A stretch of DNA of 64,000 nt, taken from contig NQOV01000005.1 of NCBI GenBank assembly GCA_002632265.1, positions 62,246 to 126,245 on the forward strand, in the 5' to 3' direction. How positions within the stretch are numbered: position 1 is the stretch's first letter; each line of letters starts with the position of its first letter. The position numbers and the translations under genes were made by a program. Below, piece by piece: positions 30,323-42,777 of this stretch. Source of the DNA: Rhodospirillaceae bacterium MC! (lineage in GTDB: Bacteria; Pseudomonadota; Alphaproteobacteria; MC1). Below the pieces are notes generated by a model. It searched no databases. It saw only the letters and a list, made by a program, of their open reading frames with translations, and was not told the DNA's origin.

Positions 30323-30922
30323 ATGAAAGATAACAAGAAAAAAGATAACTATTCCAATCAACCAAAAGATCCCAAAAAGTTAAGCGAGCGTCATATATAT
30401 AACCTAGCAACTTTCTATTTGAAACGCTTTTCGGCTACGTCTCATTCCTTAAGGGCGTATCTTGTGAGAAAATCTCTAACTAGCACAAAATTCCATGGGC
30501 AAAACATGGAAGACGCTCACACATGGATCGAAATAGCCATTGAAAAACTAACACAAGCAGGCGTATTAAATGATCAACGTTACACCAAAGCAAAAATCTC
30601 ATATTTACTCCGTCATGGACACTCGCAAAAGAAAATAATCCTAAAACTAAAAGAAAAAGGCATTGACGAGAGCCTAACAAAACAAGCCTTAACAGAAATA
30701 ATCCAAGAAGAGAATCTCCAAACAAGCAACATCGAGCTTATATCCGCTAGCAAATATGTAAAAAAACGAAAATTCGGTGCTTTCCGCACAGTAGAACTGG
30801 ATGAAAAACGCAAAAACAAAGAACTATCAGCCCTAGCACGCCAAGGATTCTCTTTCGAAATCTCCCTACAAGCCCTAAACCTAACCTCCAGCGATCACGA
30901 AAAGCTAAACCTAGATCTATAA
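30323..30922 (+). CDS. recX: RecX-family regulatory protein
   Basis: YNLATFYLKRFSATSHSLRAYLVRK…LNDQRYTKAKISYLLRHGHSQKKIILKLKEKGI. Confidence 0.75.
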   Translation: MKDNKKKDNYSNQPKDPKKLSERHIYNLATFYLKRFSATSHSLRAYLVRKSLTSTKFHGQNMEDAHTWIEIAIEKLTQAGVLNDQRYTKAKISYLLRHGHSQKKIILKLKEKGIDESLTKQALTEIIQEENLQTSNIELISASKYVKKRKFGAFRTVELDEKRKNKELSALARQGFSFEISLQALNLTSSDHEKLNLDL

Positions 30923-30924
30923 AT

Positions 30925-31686
30925 TTAATTACCATAATACAACATCTTAGATCTATTAAAGGCGATTTGCTTTTCCATGGCTTTAACTTGTGTTGTAACT
31001 CGTTTTATGGCGTATTGATTGAGAGACTTTTGTAAGGATACTAAAATAGCACTCCCCTTATATCTGGAATTCTTTTTGCGGATTAGTTCCCACATGTAGG
31101 CTTTTTCATTATTGGCTCGTACGCCGACACCATAATATAACATGCGAGCAATTAATTCTTGCCCCTTATAGCTCCCTAACATCGCCGATCTATAGCCCCA
31201 ATAGTAGGCTTGTTTATAGTTATAGTCTTGATTATTGATGTTATTTGGGCGATTGCTATGGCTATTTATTTGAGTTTTCTTATAATACATATAAGCAAGA
31301 ACTTCTTGAGCCTTAAGATAATCCCCATTTGCCGATTGGATCAGCCAAGAAATGGCTTGTTTTATCTTGGCTTGCTTATATAAGTACAGACCTAAATAAT
31401 ATTGAGATTCTCCATTGCCTTGTTGTGCTGATAATTTGCGATATCTATGGGCAAGTTCTAAGTTATTTTCATTGGCATAAAGATAAAACAAAGCTTTCAA
31501 TGCTTGAGAATTATTCCTTAATCTTTTCAAGCATGAAAGATTTTTCTTACAATTATCTACCGCTTTATTCTCTCTTATTAAGGTATCTCTAGTTAAATTA
31601 GCATAGGAAAATGTCGGATAAAATAACACAAGATTGAGCATAAAAAATAGGTTAACAATATGGATTCTTGATATTTTATTTCTCAT
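30925..31686 (-). CDS. Sel1-like repeat protein, predicted secreted
   Basis: Signal-like N-terminus; YRKLSAQQGNGESQYYLGLYLYKQAKIKQAISWLIQSANGDYLKAQEVLAYMYY. Confidence 0.75.
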   Translation of the reverse strand: MRNKISRIHIVNLFFMLNLVLFYPTFSYANLTRDTLIRENKAVDNCKKNLSCLKRLRNNSQALKALFYLYANENNLELAHRYRKLSAQQGNGESQYYLGLYLYKQAKIKQAISWLIQSANGDYLKAQEVLAYMYYKKTQINSHSNRPNNINNQDYNYKQAYYWGYRSAMLGSYKGQELIARMLYYGVGVRANNEKAYMWELIRKKNSRYKGSAILVSLQKSLNQYAIKRVTTQVKAMEKQIAFNRSKMLYYGN

Positions 31687-31899
31687 TATTGTAACTTTTC
31701 ATTAATTTAGATTAATTTTTTATTCTCGTAACAGTTATAAAATCAATAGCTAAGTTACGATAACACATAATATATTTATATATCTTATAGGATGAAAAAG
31801 TCAAACTTTTTATTTTTTAAAAATTGTTATTGATTTTTTAAGATCAATAAGATACAATCATATTAAATTAAACATATTACACTTAAAGGAGATTGTATA

Positions 31900-32478
31900 A
31901 TGCCTTCTAATAAATCACTTGATGACATGACAGATTCTTTTGTTACTTTTGATGAAGACGATGTATTCGGCGATAGTGCTGAAAATGTTGCTCCTGGTAA
32001 AAAACACATACTAGAAGAATCTAAAAAAGATGTGGATTTATCTTTCATTACTATTGAAGACGCAGTTTCAAAAATGGTTAGCAAAGAAATAACTGTTATT
32101 AGCGATTATGCCGATAAAAAAATCGATAAAAAACAAATGAGTGAGATTCGCTACAACTTACCTAAGGAATCAGGTCTAGAAGATGCTCTATTTAAGCAAC
32201 GTGCAGCGGTTCAACGCTTTTCACTGATCTATTCATTCATTAAAGTTGTTGATTCATACGATAGCATAGATCAGATATTTGATATTATCGTAAGTGTTTG
32301 TTTCCGTGATAAATCCGATGTGGAAGAACGTCCAGAACGTAAGGATATCATCAAAGGTCTTGCCCAAGCACTCCTTAACTATACAAAAAATGGTAAAACC
32401 GATAAACTAGATGACGAACTACAAATATGGTGGGATAAACTTCTAGCAGATCTACGATCATTAAATCGCAACATCTAA
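31900..32478 (+). CDS. Hypothetical protein (192 aa)
   Basis: Intact ORF with AAAGGAG upstream; no recognised domain. Confidence 0.65.
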   Translation: MPSNKSLDDMTDSFVTFDEDDVFGDSAENVAPGKKHILEESKKDVDLSFITIEDAVSKMVSKEITVISDYADKKIDKKQMSEIRYNLPKESGLEDALFKQRAAVQRFSLIYSFIKVVDSYDSIDQIFDIIVSVCFRDKSDVEERPERKDIIKGLAQALLNYTKNGKTDKLDDELQIWWDKLLADLRSLNRNI

Positions 32479-32482
32479 TCTT

Positions 32483-32559
32483 AAGGGGTGGGAATAAAGG
32501 GTAGAATAGATACTCATTCAACGTCCTTAAGCCATGCTTATGTATGGGTGTTGTGTTGT
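32483..32559 (+). repeat. Truncated copy of the ~110-bp stop-codon-proximal structured element
   Basis: ggggtgggaataa…ACTCATTCAACGtcCTTAAGcc…cTTATGtATgGGtGTTGTG matches the 5' arm and loop of the element at 61878-61987 (minus sense). Confidence 0.65.
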
Positions 32560-32606
32560 ATTATATTTCTTTATATATACTCATCTTAATAGAAAGATAA
32601 CAACCC

Positions 32607-34193
32607 ATGTCTAAATTAGAAGACAACATCAAGAAACGCAAAACCTTTGCCATTATCAGCCACCCTGACGCAGGTAAAACCACATTAACAGAAAAATTGT
32701 TATTATTTGGTGGTGCTATTTCCATGGCTGGAGCGGTTAAATCTAAGGGCGAAAAGCGTCGCACTACATCCGATTGGATGAAAGTAGAACAAGAACGTGG
32801 GATCTCTGTTGCCTCATCGGTTATGACGTTCATATATAACGGTATAAATTTCAATCTCTTAGATACTCCTGGGCATGAAGATTTCTCGGAAGATACTTAC
32901 AGAGTACTAACCGCTGTAGATAGTTCTATCATGGTCATTGATAGTGCTAAGGGAATCGAGGCCCAAACAAAAAAGCTTTTTGAAGTTTGTCGCCTGCGTG
33001 ATGTTCCAATCGCCACATTCATCAATAAACTTGATAGAAATGGGCGTGATCCTTTTGACTTACTCGATGAAATCGAACAAACCCTTGCTCTTGAAGTAAC
33101 TCCTGCGAGCTGGCCCATTGGTATGGGTAAAGAGTTTCTTGGCTGTTATGATATTTTACATGATGAATTATTACTTCTACCTAAAGGTCAAAATAGTAAT
33201 CTTGCCCAAGGTATAAAAGTCGACGGCTTAAACGATCCGCAACTTGATGAACTTCTCCCAGAACACGCCATAAAAAAGTTGCGTGAAGATGTGGAAATGG
33301 TACGAGAACTTTGTCCTAAATTTGATCTTGAAGCCTATGAAGCAGGCTACCAAACTCCCATATTTTTCGGTTCGGCTGTGAATAATTTCGGCGTACGTGA
33401 AATGTTAAATGGTCTCGTTGAATTCGCTCCCACCCCCATATCACGAGAAGCAAAAGAACGCACTGTTGAAGCCATTGAAGAAAAACCCACAGGATTCATT
33501 TTCAAAATTCAAGCCAATACCGATCCTAAGCACCGTGATCGCATAGCATTCATGCGTTTATGCTCGGGAAAATTCACAAAAGGACAAAAGCTATTACACA
33601 TTCCTAGCAATAAAAGTATGAACATTCATAGTCCGATTATCTTCATGGCTCAAGAACGTGAAATTGTAGAAGAGGCATACAGTGGCGATATTATCGGCAT
33701 TCCCAACCACGGCAATTTAAAGATCGGCGATTCCTTAACCAGTGGCGAGATCTTAAACTTTAAGGGCATTCCTGATTTTGCTCCCGAAATCATCCAAAAG
33801 GCACGCCCTAAAGATCCCTTAAAGGCTAAGCATTTAGGTAAAGCATTACAACAAATCGCCGAAGAAGGATCAGCTCGAGTATTTAAGCCACTCATGGGCA
33901 GTGATTGGATCGTTGGTGTTGTCGGCGTGTTACAATTCGAAGTATTAGCCGATCGCTTACGCACCGAATACAATGTGGACGCCATATTCGAACAAACATC
34001 CCTAAATACCACCCGCTGGCTTTTTGCCGAAAACAACCCCACCCTAAAAAACTTCATCGATACTAACCGCAGTGCCATAGCCTTCGACATCGACGAAACC
34101 CCCGTATTCCTAGCCCGCAACGCTTGGCACTTGGAAGACGCCGAACGAGACAACAAAGAAATAGAATTCGTAAAAGTGCGAGAACACCGCTAG
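32607..34193 (+). CDS. prfC: Peptide chain release factor 3
   Basis: ISHPDAGKTTLTEKLLLFGGAI, DTPGHEDFSEDTYR, NKLDRNGRDPFDLLDEIE. Confidence 0.96.
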   Translation: MSKLEDNIKKRKTFAIISHPDAGKTTLTEKLLLFGGAISMAGAVKSKGEKRRTTSDWMKVEQERGISVASSVMTFIYNGINFNLLDTPGHEDFSEDTYRVLTAVDSSIMVIDSAKGIEAQTKKLFEVCRLRDVPIATFINKLDRNGRDPFDLLDEIEQTLALEVTPASWPIGMGKEFLGCYDILHDELLLLPKGQNSNLAQGIKVDGLNDPQLDELLPEHAIKKLREDVEMVRELCPKFDLEAYEAGYQTPIFFGSAVNNFGVREMLNGLVEFAPTPISREAKERTVEAIEEKPTGFIFKIQANTDPKHRDRIAFMRLCSGKFTKGQKLLHIPSNKSMNIHSPIIFMAQEREIVEEAYSGDIIGIPNHGNLKIGDSLTSGEILNFKGIPDFAPEIIQKARPKDPLKAKHLGKALQQIAEEGSARVFKPLMGSDWIVGVVGVLQFEVLADRLRTEYNVDAIFEQTSLNTTRWLFAENNPTLKNFIDTNRSAIAFDIDETPVFLARNAWHLEDAERDNKEIEFVKVREHR

Positions 34194-34291
34194 ATAAACT
34201 TCTTATCAAAGCAAGATATTATTGACATTCACAATCTTTCATGCTAAGATAAGAAATTATATATAAAACTAATTTTAAGGATCGTATCGTC

Positions 34292-35836
34292 GTGTCTATT
34301 CCGCATATTATCAAAACTCAATTCTTACAAAATAATTTAGATAGTCAAAAAGCGTCCAAGCGAACACAATTAAATATCATAGAAGTATCTAAGCATACGA
34401 AATTTAATGTTAAGAGAAATTATCTCATATCGAATTTTGACAATGGAGAGATTCGTGGTCATCATGCTCATAAAGAGTTACATCAATTATTAATGGCGGT
34501 ATCAGGCTCATTTACCATAGAATTATCCAACGAGAACTTTAAGCAAGAATTCTTTTTAGATTCTCCCAATGACGCCCTATACATTCCCCCAGGATATTGG
34601 CGAAGATTATACGATTTTAGCGAAGACGCTGTCTGTTCCGTATTGTGTTCCCATGAGTTTTTTGAAAGTGATTATATCCGTGATCATGATGAATTCGTTC
34701 TATGGCAAAAAAATAATGAGATCATTCAGAGTGTGCCGTATAATAAATTTAAATCCTATTATAAAGAGTTAAAATTCGAGCTAGATACGGCCTATGAGAA
34801 TGTAATGGATTCCGCAAATTACATTAATGGTAACTTTCTTAAAACCTTTGAAGAAGAATTCGCTAAAACTTGCGGAGTAAAACACTGTATCGGCGTAGGC
34901 AATGGCTTGGACGCCATAACCCTTTCTATGCAGGCATGGGGATTTACCAATAAAACTGATGAAGTAATCTGTGCTACTAATAGTTTTGTCGCTACCGCTT
35001 TGGGGATCACTAAGGCGGGGGCTACTCCTGTATTAGTTGAGGCCGACGCACGCACATATAATATTGATCCTAAAGAAATCAAAAAGCATATCACGAGTAA
35101 AACAAAAGCCATTGCCCTAACCCATTTATATGGCCAGCCTGCACAAATGGATGAAATTATAGCACTGGCAAAAGAGCATAATCTCAAAGTATTTGAAGAT
35201 TCAGCACAAGCACATCTCGCAGAATATAAGGGCAAAAAGTGCGGAAACTTAGGCGACGCTAGTGGCTTTAGCTTTTATCCAACCAAAAATCTCGGAGCGT
35301 TTGGCGACGCTGGAGCTATCACAACCAACGATGACGCCCTAGCAAAAAAAATCAGATTGCTAAGAAATTATGGTTCTGATGTTAAGTATCATCATGAAGA
35401 GTTGGGAATGAATTCAAGATTGGATGAACTGCAAGCGGCCTTTCTAAGTGTTAAACTAAAACATCTAGATAAATGGACCGCCACTAAAGAAAAGCTAGCT
35501 CAAATTTATTTACGAGAATTAAAAGATCTTAAAACAATCGTACTTCCCTATGTACCTGATAATGTAAAACCCGTATGGCACGTGTTCGCCGTAAGGATCT
35601 TAAATGGCAAACGTGATGAATTTATTCAGCATTTACAAAAGCATAACATCGGATACAACATTCATTATCCTATCCCCATTCACATGCAGGATTGCTATAA
35701 GGATCTCGGATACACCGCCGAAAGTATGCCCATAGCTCAACAACAAGCTAAAGAACTTATTAGCTTACCACTGGATTACTTTCACAGTGAAGAAGAAATA
35801 TTACACATTTCAAATATTATTAAAGAATTTAATTAA
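34292..35836 (+). CDS. Fusion: FdtA/QdtA-like cupin sugar 3,4-ketoisomerase + DegT/DnrJ/EryC1/StrS aminotransferase (GTG start)
   Basis: N-terminal [23 protein letters not shown]…[13 protein letters not shown]-terminal [58 protein letters not shown]. Confidence 0.88.
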   Translation: MSIPHIIKTQFLQNNLDSQKASKRTQLNIIEVSKHTKFNVKRNYLISNFDNGEIRGHHAHKELHQLLMAVSGSFTIELSNENFKQEFFLDSPNDALYIPPGYWRRLYDFSEDAVCSVLCSHEFFESDYIRDHDEFVLWQKNNEIIQSVPYNKFKSYYKELKFELDTAYENVMDSANYINGNFLKTFEEEFAKTCGVKHCIGVGNGLDAITLSMQAWGFTNKTDEVICATNSFVATALGITKAGATPVLVEADARTYNIDPKEIKKHITSKTKAIALTHLYGQPAQMDEIIALAKEHNLKVFEDSAQAHLAEYKGKKCGNLGDASGFSFYPTKNLGAFGDAGAITTNDDALAKKIRLLRNYGSDVKYHHEELGMNSRLDELQAAFLSVKLKHLDKWTATKEKLAQIYLRELKDLKTIVLPYVPDNVKPVWHVFAVRILNGKRDEFIQHLQKHNIGYNIHYPIPIHMQDCYKDLGYTAESMPIAQQQAKELISLPLDYFHSEEEILHISNIIKEFN

Positions 35837-35854
35837 GATTTTAATTAAGATTTT

Positions 35855-35912
35855 AAAATATCCTTACAACTATAATCATTATTATAAATCAAGTTGTTGG
35901 ATATTTTTTACC
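35855..35912 (+). terminator. Rho-independent terminator after 34292-35836
   Basis: AAAATATCCttACAAC … GTTGTtGGATATTTTTT. Confidence 0.65.
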
Positions 35913-36066
35913 TAACTTTTCTTTATTTGTAAGACATTTAACATAAATAAAATATCTTACGATTTTTTTCTATTGACTTCATGATTATTATACTCTATAC
36001 TACAAAATATATAATTAATATGTAAGATAAATTAATCCTAATACAGAGAAAAAAGAGAAGAAAATA

Positions 36067-36480
36067 ATGAACGCTTTTGTAATTTTATGTATATTTGCAT
36101 TTATTGGAACATTTCTTTCAAAATGTTTTAATATCCCCATACCTGGCTCCGTTTTAGGTAGTATGATATTTTTTATCTACGCCTTAGCAACACGTGGCTT
36201 TAAAATAAGATTCATAGAACAAACAAACCTTTTATTAACATATATAGCCCTGCTAATTTTACCTTTATGTATTAAATTAGTAGATAGCTATCAACAATTT
36301 TTACATAATGCCGTTGGGATAATAGTATCACTTGTTATTTCAACCATATGCGGTAGTATGGTAACAGGTATTATCTTTAACATCTTCCTAAGAAGAGAAA
36401 ATAGAAAACACTTGCACAGAGTTTTATATCAAACAATACGAAAAAAGAAACGTAAAGTAATCAAACCTAAATCCTTATAA
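36067..36480 (+). CDS. LrgA/CidA-family membrane protein
   Basis: Four-helix protein with FNIPIPGSVLGSMIFF. Confidence 0.8.
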   Translation: MNAFVILCIFAFIGTFLSKCFNIPIPGSVLGSMIFFIYALATRGFKIRFIEQTNLLLTYIALLILPLCIKLVDSYQQFLHNAVGIIVSLVISTICGSMVTGIIFNIFLRRENRKHLHRVLYQTIRKKKRKVIKPKSL

Positions 36481-36542
36481 ATTATAGCTTATAGCTTATC
36501 ACTTGCAACTTACAATCAACTTAAAAGAAAGGCAATCCCCCC

Positions 36543-37259
36543 ATGCTAGATAGAATTTTCACTTCATTCGCTACCTTTGATCATACTTCATTATTTTATA
36601 TATTCCTAACAATTATAACGTATCTAGTAGCTCAATACTTATATTCAAAAACTCACAACTTTCCCCTATTTCACCCGATTGTTGGCAGTGGGGCAATGAT
36701 CATTGTCTATCTAAAATTAACCCATACCGATGTTGCAGAATATACCTCTGGTGCTCATTTTATCTCTGATTTATTAGCTCCTGCGATTGTTGGCTTGGCT
36801 GTGCCTGTATATGGTCAATTACGTGTTATTCGTGGGCGTTTAATTCCCATTGTGGTTTCCATATTAGCGGGATCTGTTACTACTATTGTAGTTGGATTTG
36901 GGATCGGATACCTATTCGGCTTTGGTCCAGAACTCTTAAAACCAATGCTCGTAAAAGCCGCAACCACCCCTATAGCTATTGCGGCTGGCGATATGTATGA
37001 TGCGTCAGCAATTGCGATTATTGTATATACTTTAGTATGTGGTATGTCAAGTATTTTCACAATATACCTGTTCCGCTTTTTCAGAATCAGAGATCATCGC
37101 TCTATGGGTCTAGCCCTTGGCACATGCTCCCATGCTTTCGGTACAGCCAATGCCTTTAGCATATCGCCCCAAGCTGGTGCATTCTCAAGCCTAGCACTCG
37201 CTACCAACGGTATAATGATCGCCATTGTCGTACCCCTAATAGCCAGCTTTATATTTTAA
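36543..37259 (+). CDS. LrgB/CidB-family membrane protein
   Basis: FHPIVGSGAMII, LAPAIVGLAVPVYGQ, ATTPIAIA, GTCSHAFGTANAF. Confidence 0.9.
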   Translation: MLDRIFTSFATFDHTSLFYIFLTIITYLVAQYLYSKTHNFPLFHPIVGSGAMIIVYLKLTHTDVAEYTSGAHFISDLLAPAIVGLAVPVYGQLRVIRGRLIPIVVSILAGSVTTIVVGFGIGYLFGFGPELLKPMLVKAATTPIAIAAGDMYDASAIAIIVYTLVCGMSSIFTIYLFRFFRIRDHRSMGLALGTCSHAFGTANAFSISPQAGAFSSLALATNGIMIAIVVPLIASFIF

Positions 37260-37364
37260 AATAACCTATTGTTATTCCATACCCTATCCTATTCTAATAG
37301 TATAGGGTATATGTATAGTATGGAATAGAAGATAAAAAATACTTGTGTTATACCCCACTGGTTA

Positions 37365-37403
37365 CTACAGTTACAGGCCTAAATATTAGGCCTGTAACTG
37401 TAG
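37365..37403. repeat. Perfect palindrome, 18-bp arms, 3-nt centre (GGCC-core family)
   Basis: CTACAGTTACAGGCCTAA-ATA-TTAGGCCTGTAACTGTAG; weaker outer pairing CCACT…AGTGG. Confidence 0.92.
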
Positions 37404-37642
37404 ACTAAAGTGGAGAATTAAAGCAACAAACTATAAATCAAAAGCAGAAAGTAAAAACAGAAAGTAAAAGCGAAAACTAAAAAGCAAAAGAGTATAAAAC
37501 ATAGAGATATTGCAGATCATATAAGTTTGTAGTTAGTATATATAAAAAATTTCTCGATGTTTACCATATAATAACTATTTTATTCTATAATATTCTTAAT
37601 TATTTACTTTTTGCAGTAAAGAATTTTAAGGAATGTAGCTAA

Positions 37643-38509
37643 ATGTTAAGCAAAAACAAGACATTAGAAATATTTAAGAAAATATTTTATAAAATTAAAA
37701 AACCCAACCGAACTACACTATATAACAATAGTGTAAAAGAAGTTAATAACCTTAAAAATAAAAATACTCATGTAAATAAAAGAAATCACCTTGTTATTTA
37801 TTTTATTTCCATTGCCATAACCATACTGATAATTTTTTCCACTGGAGTCAATTCGGTATTGTGGCAGGATGTGAAAGATATCGCCTTAACCTTAACATCT
37901 CCCCTATTTAAAGTGAAAGATGTTCAAGTATTAGGACGAAAAGAGACAACCACATCGGAAATACTAACCGCCCTAGGTACAAGATGGGATACGCCATTTT
38001 TTAATGTATCTTTAAAACAAGCAAAGGCACGTTTAGAGCAATTACCATGGGTTAAATCTGTAAACATCGCCCGCAAACTTCCTGATACTATTATAGTAAA
38101 CATCAAAGAAAAAATCCCAAGAGCCATTTGGCAACACGAAGGCAACTTCGATCTTGTGGATAGAGACGGCGATTTAATTATCGATCTTAAAGGGGATGTA
38201 AAAAAATATGGGGATCTACCATTGATAGTCGGCGAGGGAGCTCCAGAGCATATTGTATCTTTGTTAGATATCTTAAAAACCAACGCCAACATAAGTAAGC
38301 ACATTTACGCCGCCGTTATGGTTCAAAGTCGCCGTTGGAACATTCTCACAAAAGAAGATACCGAAATTAAATTGCCAGAACTAAATATTATCGACGCCTA
38401 CCACACCCTGGGAAATCTAGATAGAAAATATAATTTATTAAACAAGCATGTATCCATAATAGATTTAAGATTTAACGATAGAATTCTAGTTCGTTTAAAC
38501 AAAAAATAA
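37643..38509 (+). CDS. ftsQ: Cell division protein FtsQ
   Basis: N-terminal TM, POTRA-like FKVKDVQVLGRKETTTSEILTAL…LEQLPWVKSVNIARKLPDTIIVNIKEKIPRAIWQ; next to ftsA-ftsZ. Confidence 0.88.
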   Translation: MLSKNKTLEIFKKIFYKIKKPNRTTLYNNSVKEVNNLKNKNTHVNKRNHLVIYFISIAITILIIFSTGVNSVLWQDVKDIALTLTSPLFKVKDVQVLGRKETTTSEILTALGTRWDTPFFNVSLKQAKARLEQLPWVKSVNIARKLPDTIIVNIKEKIPRAIWQHEGNFDLVDRDGDLIIDLKGDVKKYGDLPLIVGEGAPEHIVSLLDILKTNANISKHIYAAVMVQSRRWNILTKEDTEIKLPELNIIDAYHTLGNLDRKYNLLNKHVSIIDLRFNDRILVRLNKK

Positions 38510-38575
38510 CAAGTAGCAAGTAACAAGCAACAAGTAACAAGCAATAAACTACAAACTATAAGCAATAAGGAATTA
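38509..38575. repeat. Degenerate ~14-bp tandem repeats (caagtaacaagcaa) between ftsQ and ftsA
   Basis: acaagtagcaagtaacaagcaacaagtaacaagcaataaactacaaactataagcaataagg. Confidence 0.7.
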
Positions 38576-38580
38576 AGCAT

Positions 38581-39915
38581 ATGTTTAACAGTTCAAAACC
38601 ACGTGGAGACGATGATTACATCGCTGTGATAGATTTAGGTAGCGAAAAAGTTGTCTGTGCCATTGTCCCTTTAATGAATGACTATAACGCCATGCCAGAA
38701 ATTTCAGGGCTTGGAATTGTCGACTCCCAAGGAATTGAAACAGGATACATATCCGATATGGTACTTGCCGAAGAGGCCATACGAGAGGCCATTGGCTTAG
38801 CCGAAAGAAATGCCAATCAGAAAATTAATTCTATCGTTTGTGCCATATCAGGATCGATAATTAAAAGTAAATATATGACCTTTGCCATTGAGCTAGGGGG
38901 AATGAATATCACAATCGCCGATATTAAAAATATCTATACAAAAGCATGGAGCGAAATAGAAAAAGAACTGGATAGCGAATGTTTACACGCCATTCCCACA
39001 TCCTACAAGGTAGATGAAAATAACAACATTAAATCGCCCCTTAACATGTTCGGCGATACTTTAACTGTAGATCTTAATATGGTATCAGTGCAAAACAACA
39101 CCATAAAAAATATTGAAAAGATTTTACTACAATCATATTTACACATCGAACATTATATAGTAGCCTCGTGGGCTTCAGGATACGGCGTCCTTTCTGCCAG
39201 CGAATTACAATTGGGATCTTTAGTTATCGACATGGGAGCAAAAACCACCACCGCAAGCGTATTTGAAAATGGAAGTTTAGTCTTTACAACTTCCGTACCC
39301 TTTGGCGGATACAACGTAACAAAAGATCTTGCACAAATTCTCACTCTAAATTTAGATGATAATCTAAGCAGTAATCAATATGGCGATCGTTACAACACCA
39401 TACAAACCGCCAGTAAATCCTTAAAAATAAGCTTGGATGAAGCCGAGATGATAAAATGTAACTACGGTAGAGCCGTAGCCGAGGCCGCCGATGATTATAC
39501 TCATGTACCCATTGATAACATCGGCGGAGAAAATGTTTCAACTACCATTTTAAAATCCATGATAACAGGAGTTATTCGCCCACGTATTGAAGAGATCTTC
39601 GAACATTTAAAAATCGAACTTAAAAAATCAGGATACGACCGTCCCCACACATTGGGAATTGTTCTCACAGGCGGAGCGAGTCGTCTTGGCAAGGTGGAAA
39701 TGCTCGCAGAACAAGTATTTAAAAACAAAGTTCGCCTAGGTGCACCCATTCAAATTACCATGCCTAGCGAACATGAAAACCAACCCGAATTGTCGGTCAT
39801 ATCAGGATTAGCTAAAATGATAGTCAATAACGAAAATTTAAGAGAAAAGCCAAAATCCATTTCTACAAAGGGTTTTATAAATAAGTCTTTGAATTGGATC
39901 AAAGAAAATTTATAA
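38581..39915 (+). CDS. ftsA: Cell division protein FtsA
   Basis: YIAVIDLGSEKVVCAIV, VIDMGAKTTTASVF, VLTGGASRLGKVEMLAEQVF. Confidence 0.95.
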   Translation: MFNSSKPRGDDDYIAVIDLGSEKVVCAIVPLMNDYNAMPEISGLGIVDSQGIETGYISDMVLAEEAIREAIGLAERNANQKINSIVCAISGSIIKSKYMTFAIELGGMNITIADIKNIYTKAWSEIEKELDSECLHAIPTSYKVDENNNIKSPLNMFGDTLTVDLNMVSVQNNTIKNIEKILLQSYLHIEHYIVASWASGYGVLSASELQLGSLVIDMGAKTTTASVFENGSLVFTTSVPFGGYNVTKDLAQILTLNLDDNLSSNQYGDRYNTIQTASKSLKISLDEAEMIKCNYGRAVAEAADDYTHVPIDNIGGENVSTTILKSMITGVIRPRIEEIFEHLKIELKKSGYDRPHTLGIVLTGGASRLGKVEMLAEQVFKNKVRLGAPIQITMPSEHENQPELSVISGLAKMIVNNENLREKPKSISTKGFINKSLNWIKENL

Positions 39916-40137
39916 TAAATACCATTTCGGAATCTAAATGTAAAGACATTGTACTAATTAAATAAAATTCTAACTGGTCGCAAAAAATATTCGTAAAAAT
40001 AATTTGCTATTTTCCATAACTCAAAAAAAAATCTATAAAAATATAAATAGTTTTATATATTTAAGGATTCTTAATAAATTTATGGTTTACTTATAAGACT
40101 AAATGTAGTAGTTTTAAAATTCGGAGGAATAAGAATT

Positions 40138-42543
<2,406 letters not shown>

Positions 42544-42582
42544 ATATGTGTTACAATATCTTAGCAAGATTAAAATAACAGG

Positions 42583-42632
42583 AATAGACATGAAATATAA
42601 CTAAATATTTCATGTCTATTTTATTTTTTGCT
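42583..42632 (+). terminator. Rho-independent terminator after ftsZ
   Basis: AATAGACATGAAATA-taactaaa-TATTTCATGTCTATTttattttttg. Confidence 0.88.
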
Positions 42633-42777
42633 GATTTTTAATTACTAGACTAAAAACTAAACAAATGGAAAAAAGCTTAGATTTTATATTTTTTCCTTGA
42701 ATTTTTAATAAATTATGTATATAATATAAGTATGTAACAAATATATAACAATTTAATTCAATAAGGATATATATATC

